Origin: Roseovarius sp.
GTDB taxonomy: Bacteria > Pseudomonadota > Alphaproteobacteria > Rhodobacterales > Rhodobacteraceae
Assembly (NCBI GenBank): GCA_023260815.1
Contig: JALQUE010000163.1
Coordinates: 1 to 8,957, forward strand
Reading direction: 5' to 3'
Length of the DNA: 8,957 bases
Shown: positions 1 through 7,095 of the stretch, in pieces
How positions within the stretch are numbered: position 1 is the stretch's first letter
Layout: every line of letters starts with the position of its first letter
Program-made: the position numbers and the translations under genes
The notes under the pieces: model-generated
Databases searched by the model: none
Seen by the model: only the letters and a program-made list of their open reading frames with translations
Told to the model about the DNA's origin: nothing

Positions 1-626
1 TGCGTGCCGCCGACCGCATAGGCGTGATAGCCCTCGCTCAATTCCGCATGCAGCAGATTTTCCTTGAGCGACCGGCCCGCCCCCGACACCCCGCATTTCA
101 GATCGAGGATGATATCCTCAAGGTCGATCACCCCCGCCGCAATCAGCGGACGCAGGATATATTGCCCCGTCGCCGCGTTGCACCCCGTGCCCGCCACCAG
201 CCGCGCGGCGCGAATGTCCTCGCGGTAGAACTCGGTCAGCCCATAGACCGCCTCTTTCTGCAAATCGGGCGCTGCATGGGCGTTGCCATACCATGTCTGA
301 TAGGCTGCAGGATCGCGCAGCCGGAAATCGGCGCTCAGATCGACGATCTTCAGATCGCGCGGCAGCGCCGCGATCACCTCTTGGCTGGTCTTGTGCGGCA
401 GCGCGCAGAAACACAGATCGATCCCGGCAAAGTCGATCTCGTCGATCGTGACCAGCTTGGGCAAGTCCAGATGCCGCAGATGCGGAAACACCTGCGCCAT
501 GCTCTGCCCCGCCTTCGAGTTGGCCGCCAGCGCCGCGATCTCCATCTGCGGATGGGTGGCAATCAGCCGGACAAGCTCGGCCCCGGTATAGCCGCTGGCG
601 CCCAGAATGGCGATCTTTCGGGTCAT
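1..626 (-). CDS. argC: N-acetyl-gamma-glutamyl-phosphate reductase (partial, C-terminus beyond window)
   Basis: ArgC is the cytosolic NADPH-dependent enzyme that reduces N-acetylglutamyl-5-phosphate to N-acetylglutamate semialdehyde, the third step of arginine synthesis. The window holds the first 208 residues; the usual length is about 340, and the rest lies past base 1. Seen directly: the N-terminal nucleotide-binding loop GASGYTGAELVRL (residues 9-21), the segment LSADFRLRDP (98-107), and the active-site cysteine region GTGCNAATGQ with Cys149. Next comes DLKCGVSGAGRSLKENLLHAE (split here as DLKCGVSGAG and RSLKENLLHAE, 176-196), typical of the family. The ATG at 626 has an AGGAG ribosome site six bases upstream. 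murI lies 116 bases upstream on the same strand; that gap contains overlapping hairpins and a possible promoter, so argC may have its own control. Identity is close to certain. No frameshift is seen. Confidence 0.97.
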   Translation of the reverse strand, partial: MTRKIAILGASGYTGAELVRLIATHPQMEIAALAANSKAGQSMAQVFPHLRHLDLPKLVTIDEIDFAGIDLCFCALPHKTSQEVIAALPRDLKIVDLSADFRLRDPAAYQTWYGNAHAAPDLQKEAVYGLTEFYREDIRAARLVAGTGCNAATGQYILRPLIAAGVIDLEDIILDLKCGVSGAGRSLKENLLHAELSEGYHAYAVGGT

Positions 627-653
627 GTCGGACTCCTGCAATATGTCGGCAGT

Positions 654-682
654 TGCGTACAGGTTGGACACAATAATGCCAA
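654..682 (-). promoter_or_regulatory. candidate sigma-70-type promoter for argC
   Basis: Reading the minus strand there is a TTGGCA -35 element (682-677, five of six matching the consensus), a 17-base spacer and a weak TACGCA -10 element (659-654). A start of transcription near 647 would leave a leader of about 20 bases that still includes the AGGAG ribosome site of argC. The -10 is poor, although alphaproteobacterial -10 elements are often degenerate. This is an inference from spacing and sequence only. Confidence 0.3.
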
Positions 683-700
683 GAGGCGCCGCATTTCGTC

Positions 701-738
701 CCAAACCCGCGTAGGTTTGGTACGGATCGTACGAAACC
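701..738 (-). repeat. two overlapping inverted repeats between murI and argC
   Basis: Repeat A has perfect 7-base arms CCAAACC (701-707) and GGTTTGG (714-720) around a 6-base loop. Repeat B has 11-base arms, GGTTTGGTACG (714-724) and CGTACGAAACC (728-738), around GAT, with one mismatch (719/733). The arm at 714-720 is shared, so the two hairpins cannot form together. On the minus strand repeat B begins four bases after the murI stop codon. No T-run follows either hairpin on the minus strand, so neither is a standard intrinsic terminator. They could be a murI 3' end structure, a protein-binding palindrome, or a switch in the argC leader. Confidence 0.55.
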
Positions 739-742
739 CCGC

Positions 743-1555
743 TCAGGCGGCGCTGAAGATGATTTCCCGGCGCAGAAATTGCGTCGCCCGGCTCGACACC
801 CGCTTGGGATCGCCGGTGGTCAGAAACGCGGCCTCATGCCCCGAACCCAGCATCGCGGGATGGCGCGTCAGGTAATCGGCAAGGCTTTCCGCGACCAGAT
901 TGGCTTGGCTATACACCTGCACATCCGCGCCCAAGGCTTCCTGAAAAACGTTTTGCATCAAAGGGTAATGGGTGCATCCCAAGATCGCGGCCTCGGGGTT
1001 GGGCATCTTGCGCTTGAGCGCGTCGACATGGCTCCGCACCAGCGCTTCGGCCAGAATCATGTCGCCGTCCTCGATGGCATCCACCACGCCACCGCAGGCC
1101 TGCGCCTCCACATCCACCCCGATCGCGCGAAACGCCAGCTCCCGTTGAAAGGCCCGGCTGCTCACAGTCGCCGGTGTCGCAAACAGCGCCACATGCTTGA
1201 CAGCCACCTCTCGCGGCGGCGAGTTGTCGCCCCATTGCCGCTCGGTAAGTGCTTCAATCAATGGAACAAAAACGCCCAAGACCCGCTTGTCGCGCGGCAC
1301 CCAGTTTTCCTGCATCCGGCGCAGCGCGGCGGCGCTGGCGGTGTTGCAGGCCAAAATCACCAGATCGCAGCCCGCATCCCATAACCGGGAGACCGCTCTG
1401 GTTGTCAAATCGTAAACATCATCGGCATCCCGCACCCCGTAAGGGGCGTGCGCGTTGTCCCCGAAATAGACGAAAGGCACGTCCGGCAGACGTTTTTCCA
1501 CGGAGTCCAGAACCGTCAGGCCACCCAGCCCGCTATCGAAAATTCCAACCGCCAT
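743..1555 (-). CDS. murI: glutamate racemase
   Basis: MurI is the cytosolic, cofactor-independent racemase that turns L-glutamate into the D-glutamate needed for peptidoglycan stem peptides. The 270-residue product is of normal length. It starts MAVGIFDSGLGGLTVL, with the conserved DSGLGG at residues 7-12. The two catalytic cysteines sit in the expected motifs: Cys70 in LACNTAS and Cys194 in GCTHYPL. YFGDNAHAPYG (30-40) is also characteristic. The reading frame stays open 26 codons further upstream, but that extension runs through the stop of the preceding acyltransferase gene, and the family starts at MAVGIFDSG, so the ATG at 1555 is chosen. A weak AAGGG site lies about 11 bases upstream. 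The acyltransferase gene ends 22 bases upstream, so the two are probably one transcript. The overlapping hairpins of 701-738 follow the stop codon. Confidence 0.97.
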   Translation of the reverse strand: MAVGIFDSGLGGLTVLDSVEKRLPDVPFVYFGDNAHAPYGVRDADDVYDLTTRAVSRLWDAGCDLVILACNTASAAALRRMQENWVPRDKRVLGVFVPLIEALTERQWGDNSPPREVAVKHVALFATPATVSSRAFQRELAFRAIGVDVEAQACGGVVDAIEDGDMILAEALVRSHVDALKRKMPNPEAAILGCTHYPLMQNVFQEALGADVQVYSQANLVAESLADYLTRHPAMLGSGHEAAFLTTGDPKRVSSRATQFLRREIIFSAA

Positions 1556-1577
1556 AGCCGCATGCGCCCTTGTGACG

Positions 1578-2447
1578 TCATTCGTATTCGAACCCGGTCG
1601 CATTCGGATCGACCGGCCCCGGGCTAAGCTCATACGTCTTGTAGCGCAGGAAAGCCATAAGGGATTTCGTATCCCCCTTGCGCGCCTGCAACGCCGCAGG
1701 ATCGATCGGATCGCCGATCACCACCCGCACGGATGTATCGACCCGCGTGCTGAACTCCTTGATAAGAAGGCCCATGCGCAAGGTGTAATGCAGATGGCTG
1801 GCCAACTGGAACAACCGGCTGGTATGCCCGTCAAAGAAGATCGGCACCACCGTGGCCTCCGACTTGGCGATCATCCGCGCCGTGAACCCCCGCCAGCCCG
1901 GATCCATCGGCTGCGCAAAGGGCTTGGCCGCCGTGCTGACCGTGCCGCCGGGAAATATCCCGATGGCGCCCCCCTGCCCCAGATACGCCAGCGCGGTCTT
2001 GCGCGTCTCGAGGTTCAGCTTCAGCGCCTCTTTCGTATCGTCGAAATTGATCGGCAGAATCACCCTGTTCAGATCTTCCGCCTTGCGGAAAACATGATGC
2101 GCCAGAATGCGAAAATCGCCCCGCGTGCAGCTCAGGATGTGGCCCATCATTAACCCATCCAGAATCCCGTAGGGATGGTTGGCGATCACGATCAGCGGCC
2201 CGGTTTGCGGGAGGCTCTGAAGGCTGCCGCCCACAACATCCAGTGTCAGACCGTAGCGGTCCACCATCACCTGCCAGAAGTCGCGCCCATCCGCCACCTC
2301 ATGCTCGTAACCGCGCGCGCGGTTGATCAGGCCGATCCGCCCGGTCATGTTCTCCATCGCGCGAATCATCGCCCGCCCACCGCGTGTCTGCGCCGAATGC
2401 GCATAGCTGATATCGCGTGCACTCTGCCTGTGCTGCTGCATGGTCAT
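1578..2447 (-). CDS. lysophospholipid acyltransferase family protein (PlsC-like)
   Basis: This is a predicted membrane-associated acyltransferase of the PlsC/LPLAT superfamily, moving an acyl chain onto a lysophospholipid or a related lipid acceptor. In residue numbers counted from the ATG at 2447 (289 aa), the first motif NHPYGILDG is at about 90-98. Its presumed catalytic His (91) and Asp (97) are separated by five residues rather than the textbook four. FPGG (165-168) matches the acyltransferase acceptor-binding motif, and VVPIFFDG (200-207) fits the fourth block. I recall NHPxG.xDG variants in LPLAT branches that include ornithine-lipid or hemolysin-like acyltransferases, so plain PlsC function is not assured. 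A TTG at 2459 would add four residues. The ATG at 2447 is preferred; another ATG lies two codons later. Ribosome binding looks weak (GACGGG inside a small hairpin at 2453-2467). The gene lies 75 bases after the oxidoreductase stop and 22 bases before murI. Confidence 0.88.
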   Translation of the reverse strand: MTMQQHRQSARDISYAHSAQTRGGRAMIRAMENMTGRIGLINRARGYEHEVADGRDFWQVMVDRYGLTLDVVGGSLQSLPQTGPLIVIANHPYGILDGLMMGHILSCTRGDFRILAHHVFRKAEDLNRVILPINFDDTKEALKLNLETRKTALAYLGQGGAIGIFPGGTVSTAAKPFAQPMDPGWRGFTARMIAKSEATVVPIFFDGHTSRLFQLASHLHYTLRMGLLIKEFSTRVDTSVRVVIGDPIDPAALQARKGDTKSLMAFLRYKTYELSPGPVDPNATGFEYE

Positions 2448-2522
2448 GTCGCCCGTCAAAACGACGGCCCTGTTAGGAACCCATGACCGTTGTGACCAGC
2501 CACGATGACGTTTTCATGACAC

Positions 2523-5500
2523 TTATTCCGCCGCCTGTGCCACCGGCGCCCCACCCGCGCGGATCGTCGCCAGCAACGCCTCGCGCGTCTTGGCCGCGTG
2601 CGCCTCATTGGCTTGTTTGACCGGGCCGAAGCCTTTGATCTGCAACGGCAATTCCGCCAGAGCCACGATCGCGTCGCGCGTGTCGTCGGTCAGCTTGGGC
2701 AGCACCTCGGCGATGTCGCTCTCGTATTGCCGGATCAGCGCGCGCTCCATCTTGCGCTCGGCGGTATAGCCGAACGGGTCCGCCGGCGTGCCGCGCAGCC
2801 ATTTCAGCCCTGCCAGCACCCGCATCGGCCGCTCCATCCACGCACCGAACGCGCGTTTCTGCGGCCGCCCATCCGCACCCTTGCGCGCCAGAAGCGGCGG
2901 CGCCAGATGAAACGTCATGTCGAAATCGCCATCGAACTCGGCCCGCGCCTTCTCGCGGGTGGCCAGCAACAGCCGGGCAACCTCGTATTCGTCCTTGTAG
3001 GCCAATAGCTTATGGTAACCCTTGGCGACGGCGTCCCGCAGCTTTGCATCCTCGATCCTGTCCAGCAGCCGCAGGTATCGCTTGGCCAGCCGCTTGCCCT
3101 GATAGGCGGTCAGATGCTCTGCCCGGTAGGCGATGGCTTCCTCCGGACTGCGCGGCATCTCGACCACATTGGGGGTGATCTGCTGCGCCGCCCTGTCGGG
3201 ATGCACCGCCGCCCATCGCCCGATCCGGAAGGCCCGCTGGTTTTGCGCGACCGCCGCGCCGTTCAGCGCAATCGCGTCCAGAATGGCCTGTTCCCCAACA
3301 GGGATCAGCCCGCGCTGCCACGCCGCGCCAAAGACGATCATGTTGGAAAAGATCGAGTCTCCCATCGTGACCCGCGCCAGCTCATGTGCATCGACCAGTT
3401 GCACAGCCTCCCGCAGCCGCGATTGCAGCGCCAGCTTCAGCCGGTCAGACGGCAGCCGAAACTCGGTATCGCGGGTGAAATCGCCGGTCATCACCTCGTG
3501 GCTGTTGACCACTGCCCCCGTGCGCCCCTGTCGCATCAGCCCAAGGGTTTTCGCCCCCGACGACACCACCAGATCCCCGCCGATCACCGCGTCCGCCTCA
3601 CCCGTCGCCACACGGATCGCACTGATATCGCTTGGCTTTTCCGCGATGCGGCAATGGATATGCACGGCGCCGCCCTTCTGGGCAAGCCCCGCCATCTCCA
3701 TCATGCTGGCCCCTTTGCCATCCAGATGCGCCGCTTGCGCCAACACCGCGCCGATGGTCACGACCCCCGTGCCCCCCACGCCGGTGATCACCACGTTATG
3801 CGTGCCTCGGATCATCGGAAGGGCCGGATCGGGCAGGTCCGGCAAAACCAGATCGCTTGCGGCCTCCTTGCGGATCGTGGCGCCCTCCAGCGTCACGAAG
3901 GACGGGCAAAACCCCTTGAGACAGCTGAAATCCTTGTTGCAGGCCGACTGGTCAATCGCCCGCTTGCGCCCCAACTCGGTCTCGACGGGCGTGATCGCCA
4001 CGCAATTCGACTGCACCCCGCAATCGCCGCATCCCTCGCAAACATCGGTATTGATGAACACCCGCTTGTCCGGATCCGGAAAGGTGCCCCGCTTGCGGCG
4101 ACGGCGCTTTTCAGCGGCACAGGTCTGCACATAAACAATGGCCGACACGCCACTGATTTCACGTAACTTTTCTTGCACGACAGGCAGCTCTGCCCGCTCG
4201 TGCCAGCCGATATCCTTGGGAAACAGCGCACGATCCGGTTCTTCCTTGGCGTCAAAGACAACGGCCACGTCCCGCACGCCCATCGCCTGCAATTCGCGCA
4301 CGATCCGGTCCGGGCTCAGCCCGCCCTCATTGCCCTGACCGCCAGTCATCGCCACGGCATCGTTATAGAGAATCTTGTAGGTCATGGTGACGCCCGCCGC
4401 CACCGCCGCCCGGATCGCCAGAATGCCCGAATGGTTATAAGTCCCGTCGCCGATATTCTGGAACACATGGCCACGCTCCGAGAACGGCGCCTCGCCGATC
4501 CAGTTGGCCCCTTCGCCCCCCATATGCGTATAGCCGCTGGTCTCACGATCCATCCACAACGCCATGATATGACAGCCAATTCCGGCATAGGCGCGGCTGC
4601 CCTCGGGCAGGTTGGTCGATGTATTATGCGGACAGCCGGCGCAGAAATACGGCAGGCGTGCCGCGATATCCTCGGCATTGTCGGCCTTGCGCGCCTCGGC
4701 GATCTCGGCCAGCCCGGCGCGGATACGGTCGGTGCCGCGCCCCTCTTCGATCAGGACGCCGCCAATCTTTTCCGCGATCATCACCGGATCAAGCGCCATG
4801 CGCGTCGGAAACAGCTCTTCGCTGTGCATGCTACCCGCGCCGCCCTTGTACCAGCCATAGACCCGTCTGCCGCGCCGGTTGTCGAAAATCGCCTCCTTGA
4901 TCTGAATTTCGATCAGCTTGCGCTTTTCCTCGACCACCACGATCAGGTCCAGCCCCTCGGCCCAGTCGTGAAAGCCGCGCATATCCACCGGAAAGGTCTG
5001 GCCGATCTTGTAGGTGGTCAGGCCCAAGCGGTCGGCTTCCGTGGCGTCGATCCCAAGCAGGTCCAGCGCATGCACCAGATCAAGCCAGTTCTTGCCGGCA
5101 GCGACAAACCCGATTTTCGCGCCGGGCTTGCCCCAGACCCGTTTGTCGATTTTGTTTGCGTGTGCAAAGGCTTCTGCGGCGAACCTCTTGTGATCGATCA
5201 CCCGTGCTTCTTGCGGAATCCAGTGATCGTTGAGCCGGATGTTCAGCCCGCCCTCCGGCATGTCGAATTCAGGCGTGACGAACTGCATCCGGTCGGGGCG
5301 GCCATCCACGACGCTGGTCACCTCAACGGTGTCCTTCATCGTCTTCAGTCCGCACCACACCCCGGCAAACCGGCTCAGCGCAAAGCCATAAAGCCCGTAA
5401 TCCAGAATTTCCTGCACCCCGGCCGGCGACAGGACCGGCATATAGGCATCCACCATCGCCCAATCCGATTGATGACACACGGTCGAGGATTCGCCGGTAT

Positions 5501-5942
5501 GGTCATCCCCCATCGCCATCAGGACGCCGCCATGTTTCGAACTGCCCGCCATATTGGCATGGCGCATCACGTCGCCCGACCGGTCCACCCCCGGCCCCTT
5601 GCCGTACCAAAGCCCGAAAACGCCGTCATACTTGCCCTCACCGCGCAATTCGGCCTGCTGGGTTCCCCAAAGCGCCGTGGCGGCCAGATCCTCGTTCAGT
5701 CCCGGTTGAAACAGGATCCCCGCTTCTTTCAAAGGACGCTCGGCGCGCATCATCTGCATATCCACCGCGCCAAGCGGCGACCCGCGATAGCCCGTCACAT
5801 ACCCCGCAGTGTTCAACCCCGCCGCGCGGTCGCGCGCGGCCTGCATCATCATCAGCCGAACGAGTGCTTGTGTGCCATTCAGCAGCACAGATGACTTTGT
5901 GAGGTCAAATCGGTCGTTGAGGGATACTTTTTCCTGGCTCAT
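2523..5942 (-). CDS. fused indolepyruvate:ferredoxin oxidoreductase (IorA-IorB type)
   Basis: This is a large 2-oxoacid:ferredoxin oxidoreductase that carries the IorA and IorB parts in one chain. The family oxidatively decarboxylates aryl pyruvates such as indolepyruvate to aryl-acyl-CoA, using thiamine pyrophosphate and passing electrons to ferredoxin. The 1139 residues are normal for the fused proteobacterial form. Order of parts: an N-terminal pyruvate-oxidoreductase-like region (about 15-250, with GYRGSPLGAVD at 51-61); a TPP-binding region (about 430-590) with CAGCPHN (434-440), GIGCHIM (454-460), NIGDGTYNHSG (496-506) and YNDAVAMTGGQ (526-536); a ferredoxin-like stretch with Cys635/638/641/647 and a second, irregular Cys668/674/679; the gamma-type domain (about 715-910) starting VVITGVGGTGVVTIG (717-731); and a C-terminal region (about 930-1130) that I match to the domain usually annotated DUF6537. 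The ATG at 5942 has an AAGGG site nine bases upstream. The gene is divergent from lysR across a palindrome. It is intact, with no frameshift. Confidence 0.96.
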   Translation of the reverse strand: MSQEKVSLNDRFDLTKSSVLLNGTQALVRLMMMQAARDRAAGLNTAGYVTGYRGSPLGAVDMQMMRAERPLKEAGILFQPGLNEDLAATALWGTQQAELRGEGKYDGVFGLWYGKGPGVDRSGDVMRHANMAGSSKHGGVLMAMGDDHTGESSTVCHQSDWAMVDAYMPVLSPAGVQEILDYGLYGFALSRFAGVWCGLKTMKDTVEVTSVVDGRPDRMQFVTPEFDMPEGGLNIRLNDHWIPQEARVIDHKRFAAEAFAHANKIDKRVWGKPGAKIGFVAAGKNWLDLVHALDLLGIDATEADRLGLTTYKIGQTFPVDMRGFHDWAEGLDLIVVVEEKRKLIEIQIKEAIFDNRRGRRVYGWYKGGAGSMHSEELFPTRMALDPVMIAEKIGGVLIEEGRGTDRIRAGLAEIAEARKADNAEDIAARLPYFCAGCPHNTSTNLPEGSRAYAGIGCHIMALWMDRETSGYTHMGGEGANWIGEAPFSERGHVFQNIGDGTYNHSGILAIRAAVAAGVTMTYKILYNDAVAMTGGQGNEGGLSPDRIVRELQAMGVRDVAVVFDAKEEPDRALFPKDIGWHERAELPVVQEKLREISGVSAIVYVQTCAAEKRRRRKRGTFPDPDKRVFINTDVCEGCGDCGVQSNCVAITPVETELGRKRAIDQSACNKDFSCLKGFCPSFVTLEGATIRKEAASDLVLPDLPDPALPMIRGTHNVVITGVGGTGVVTIGAVLAQAAHLDGKGASMMEMAGLAQKGGAVHIHCRIAEKPSDISAIRVATGEADAVIGGDLVVSSGAKTLGLMRQGRTGAVVNSHEVMTGDFTRDTEFRLPSDRLKLALQSRLREAVQLVDAHELARVTMGDSIFSNMIVFGAAWQRGLIPVGEQAILDAIALNGAAVAQNQRAFRIGRWAAVHPDRAAQQITPNVVEMPRSPEEAIAYRAEHLTAYQGKRLAKRYLRLLDRIEDAKLRDAVAKGYHKLLAYKDEYEVARLLLATREKARAEFDGDFDMTFHLAPPLLARKGADGRPQKRAFGAWMERPMRVLAGLKWLRGTPADPFGYTAERKMERALIRQYESDIAEVLPKLTDDTRDAIVALAELPLQIKGFGPVKQANEAHAAKTREALLATIRAGGAPVAQAAE

Positions 5943-5979
5943 CGCGCGTTTCCCTTCCGGTGCCCAGCACCATGCCTAT

Positions 5980-6008
5980 ATTATAGATCAATAATAGGTC
6001 ACAATCTG
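5980..6008 (-). promoter_or_regulatory. candidate promoter for the oxidoreductase gene
   Basis: On the minus strand a perfect TATAAT is at 5985-5980, inside the short palindrome CTATA-T-TATAG (5976-5986). The best upstream element is TTGTGA (6008-6003). It lies only 13 bases from that TATAAT, but 15 from the overlapping TAATAT and 18 from TATAGG. The spacing to the perfect hexamer is too short for an unaided promoter, which would suit an activator-dependent start. The -35 candidate lies inside the LysR-type palindrome at 5995-6015. Position and AT-richness support a promoter here; the exact hexamers are uncertain. Confidence 0.4.
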
Positions 6009-6015
6009 TGACCTA
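5995..6015. promoter_or_regulatory. perfect palindromic operator, likely LysR-type box
   Basis: Arms TAGGTCACA (5995-6003) and TGTGACCTA (6007-6015) are exact reverse complements around ATC. The inner part gives T5999 and A6011 separated by 11 bases, the T-N11-A pattern of LysR-family binding sites with a dyad core. It sits between the divergent oxidoreductase and lysR genes, next to the TATAAT of the former. The neighbouring regulator is therefore the natural candidate ligand, probably controlling both directions. A GntR-type or CRP/FNR-like factor is a weaker alternative: the half-site TGTGA is CRP-like, but the spacing and orientation are wrong for CRP. Confidence 0.65.
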
Positions 6016-6038
6016 CCAAGCGGAATTTCATTGTTTTT

Positions 6039-6055
6039 CCACGGAACCGCCGTGG
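6039..6055. repeat. inverted repeat in the lysR leader
   Basis: Perfect 6-base arms CCACGG (6039-6044) and CCGTGG (6050-6055) flank the loop AACCG. It lies 46 bases before the lysR start and 23 bases after the main palindrome. It could be a second binding site, an mRNA leader hairpin, or chance in GC-rich DNA. No T-run follows, so it is not a terminator. Confidence 0.4.
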
Positions 6056-6101
6056 TCATGTGATGATTTTCTGCTATTTCGGTGTGCGGGTGGAATTTTA
6101 A

Positions 6102-7022
6102 ATGAAAGTTGCCGTTATGGATTGGGACAAGCTAAGAATCTTTCATGCCGTTGCGGATGCAGGAAGCCTCACCCATGCCGGAGACCACCTGCACCTGTCG
6201 CAATCTGCCGTCTCGCGGCAGGTCCGCGCGCTTGAGGAATCGCTGAACACCACCCTGTTTCACCGCCATGCGCGCGGCCTGATTCTCACGGAACAGGGCG
6301 AATTGCTGTTCGATGCGACCCGCGCGATGCTCAAACGCCTTGACGCCGCCACCGCCCGCATCCGCGACAGCGAGGAAGAGGTGTTCGGCGAATTGCGCGT
6401 GACCACCACGATCGGCTTCGGCACGCTGTGGCTTGCCCCGCGCCTGCCCCAGCTTTACGCGAAATACCCCGATCTCAAGATCGACCTGATGCTGGAAGAA
6501 CGCGTTCTCGACCTGCCGATGCGCGAGGCCGATGTCGCGATCCGCATGAAAGAGCCAAGCCAGGCCGACCTGATCCGCAAACGGTTGATGAGCGTGCATA
6601 TGTGCCTCTTCGCCTCGACCAGCTATCTCGAAAGCCGCGGCACCCCGGCCGGTCCCGACGATCTCAAGCATCACCGCCTGATCTGTCAGAACCCGCGCTC
6701 GGCGCAGGTTGGCGCCGGCGCCACGCTGGTCAATGAACTGATGACCCATGACGTGCCGTCCTTGCTGACGGTGAACAACTATTTCGGCGTGCTGCAAGGC
6801 GTCCTGCACAACCTGGGAATCGGTGTGCTGCCGGATTACCTGACGCATGACTTTCCCGATCTCGTCCGGGTGCTGCCTGACGTGCATTCCGTCGAAGTCC
6901 CCGTTTTCCTCGCCTATCCCGAGGAATTGCGCCACTCCAAGCGCATCGCGGCGTTCCGTGAATTCGTTCAGGAAGAGATCATCGCCTACCGAAAAAAGAT
7001 CAGAGAACAGGCAGTTAGCTGA
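6102..7022 (+). CDS. LysR-family transcriptional regulator
   Basis: This is a LysR-type DNA-binding regulator of 306 residues, normal for the family. The winged helix-turn-helix covers about residues 7-66, with the conserved core HLSQSAVSRQVRALEE (31-46) and TLFHRHARGLILTEQGE (51-67). A linker helix rich in charged residues follows (about 70-95), then the periplasmic-binding-protein-like effector domain (about 97-295). The ligand is unknown. The start is ambiguous. The ATG at 6102 has GGTGGA seven bases upstream, while the ATG at 6117 gives MDWDKLRIFHAVADAG, the start I remember for Rhodobacterales orthologues (301 aa), but with a poorer ribosome site. The gene is divergent from the indolepyruvate oxidoreductase, with a T-N11-A palindrome between them, which suggests control of that gene and autoregulation. 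An intrinsic terminator follows at 7071-7095. Confidence 0.95.
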   Translation: MKVAVMDWDKLRIFHAVADAGSLTHAGDHLHLSQSAVSRQVRALEESLNTTLFHRHARGLILTEQGELLFDATRAMLKRLDAATARIRDSEEEVFGELRVTTTIGFGTLWLAPRLPQLYAKYPDLKIDLMLEERVLDLPMREADVAIRMKEPSQADLIRKRLMSVHMCLFASTSYLESRGTPAGPDDLKHHRLICQNPRSAQVGAGATLVNELMTHDVPSLLTVNNYFGVLQGVLHNLGIGVLPDYLTHDFPDLVRVLPDVHSVEVPVFLAYPEELRHSKRIAAFREFVQEEIIAYRKKIREQAVS

Positions 7023-7025
7023 CAA

Positions 7026-7051
7026 CATAGTCACATTGTGTTTGTGCTATG
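7026..7051. repeat. imperfect inverted repeat just after lysR
   Basis: CATAGTCACA (7026-7035) and TTGTGCTATG (7042-7051) pair as CATAG/CTATG plus CACA/TGTG, with one extra base in each arm, around TTGTGT. It starts four bases after the lysR stop. The inner TCACA is shared with the operator at 5995-6015, but the dyad differs. It may be a 3' end stem or a weak secondary binding site; support is limited. Confidence 0.3.
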
Positions 7052-7070
7052 CATCACGCGCATGGCGGAC

Positions 7071-7095
7071 ATGCTGCACCTGCGGCATTTTTTTT
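7071..7095 (+). terminator. rho-independent terminator of lysR
   Basis: Stem ATGCTGC (7071-7077) pairs with GCGGCAT (7082-7088), seven pairs including one T-G, around the tetraloop ACCT. A run of eight T residues (7088-7095, the first being the last stem base) follows directly. It is 48 bases past the lysR stop and in the right orientation. Confidence 0.85.

Noticed and set aside
24..875. 283-codon plus-strand open frame covering argC and the end of murI
   Set aside because: It crosses two real minus-strand genes and their intergenic hairpins, and its composition is shadow-like.
1556..1633. 26-residue N-terminal extension of glutamate racemase
   Set aside because: It overlaps the 3' end of the acyltransferase gene, and the family begins at MAVGIFDSG; the ATG at 1555 is the sensible start.
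3012..4166. 384-codon plus-strand open frame, with a second overlapping one of 333 codons
   Set aside because: Same reason: both are shadows of the oxidoreductase gene in other frames, with no ribosome site or family resemblance.
4173..5894. 573-codon plus-strand open frame inside the oxidoreductase gene
   Set aside because: It is antisense to a clearly coding minus-strand gene and its translation is rich in His, Arg and Pro with no recognisable domain, as expected from the complement of GC-rich codons.
5995..6015. CRP or FNR site reading of the palindrome
   Set aside because: The half-sites face the wrong way (TCACA-N3-TGTGA rather than TGTGA-N6-TCACA) and the FNR pattern TTGAT-N4-ATCAA is absent.
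6132..7034. 300-codon minus-strand open frame opposite lysR
   Set aside because: It is the antisense of a well-recognised LysR protein and has no domain of its own.
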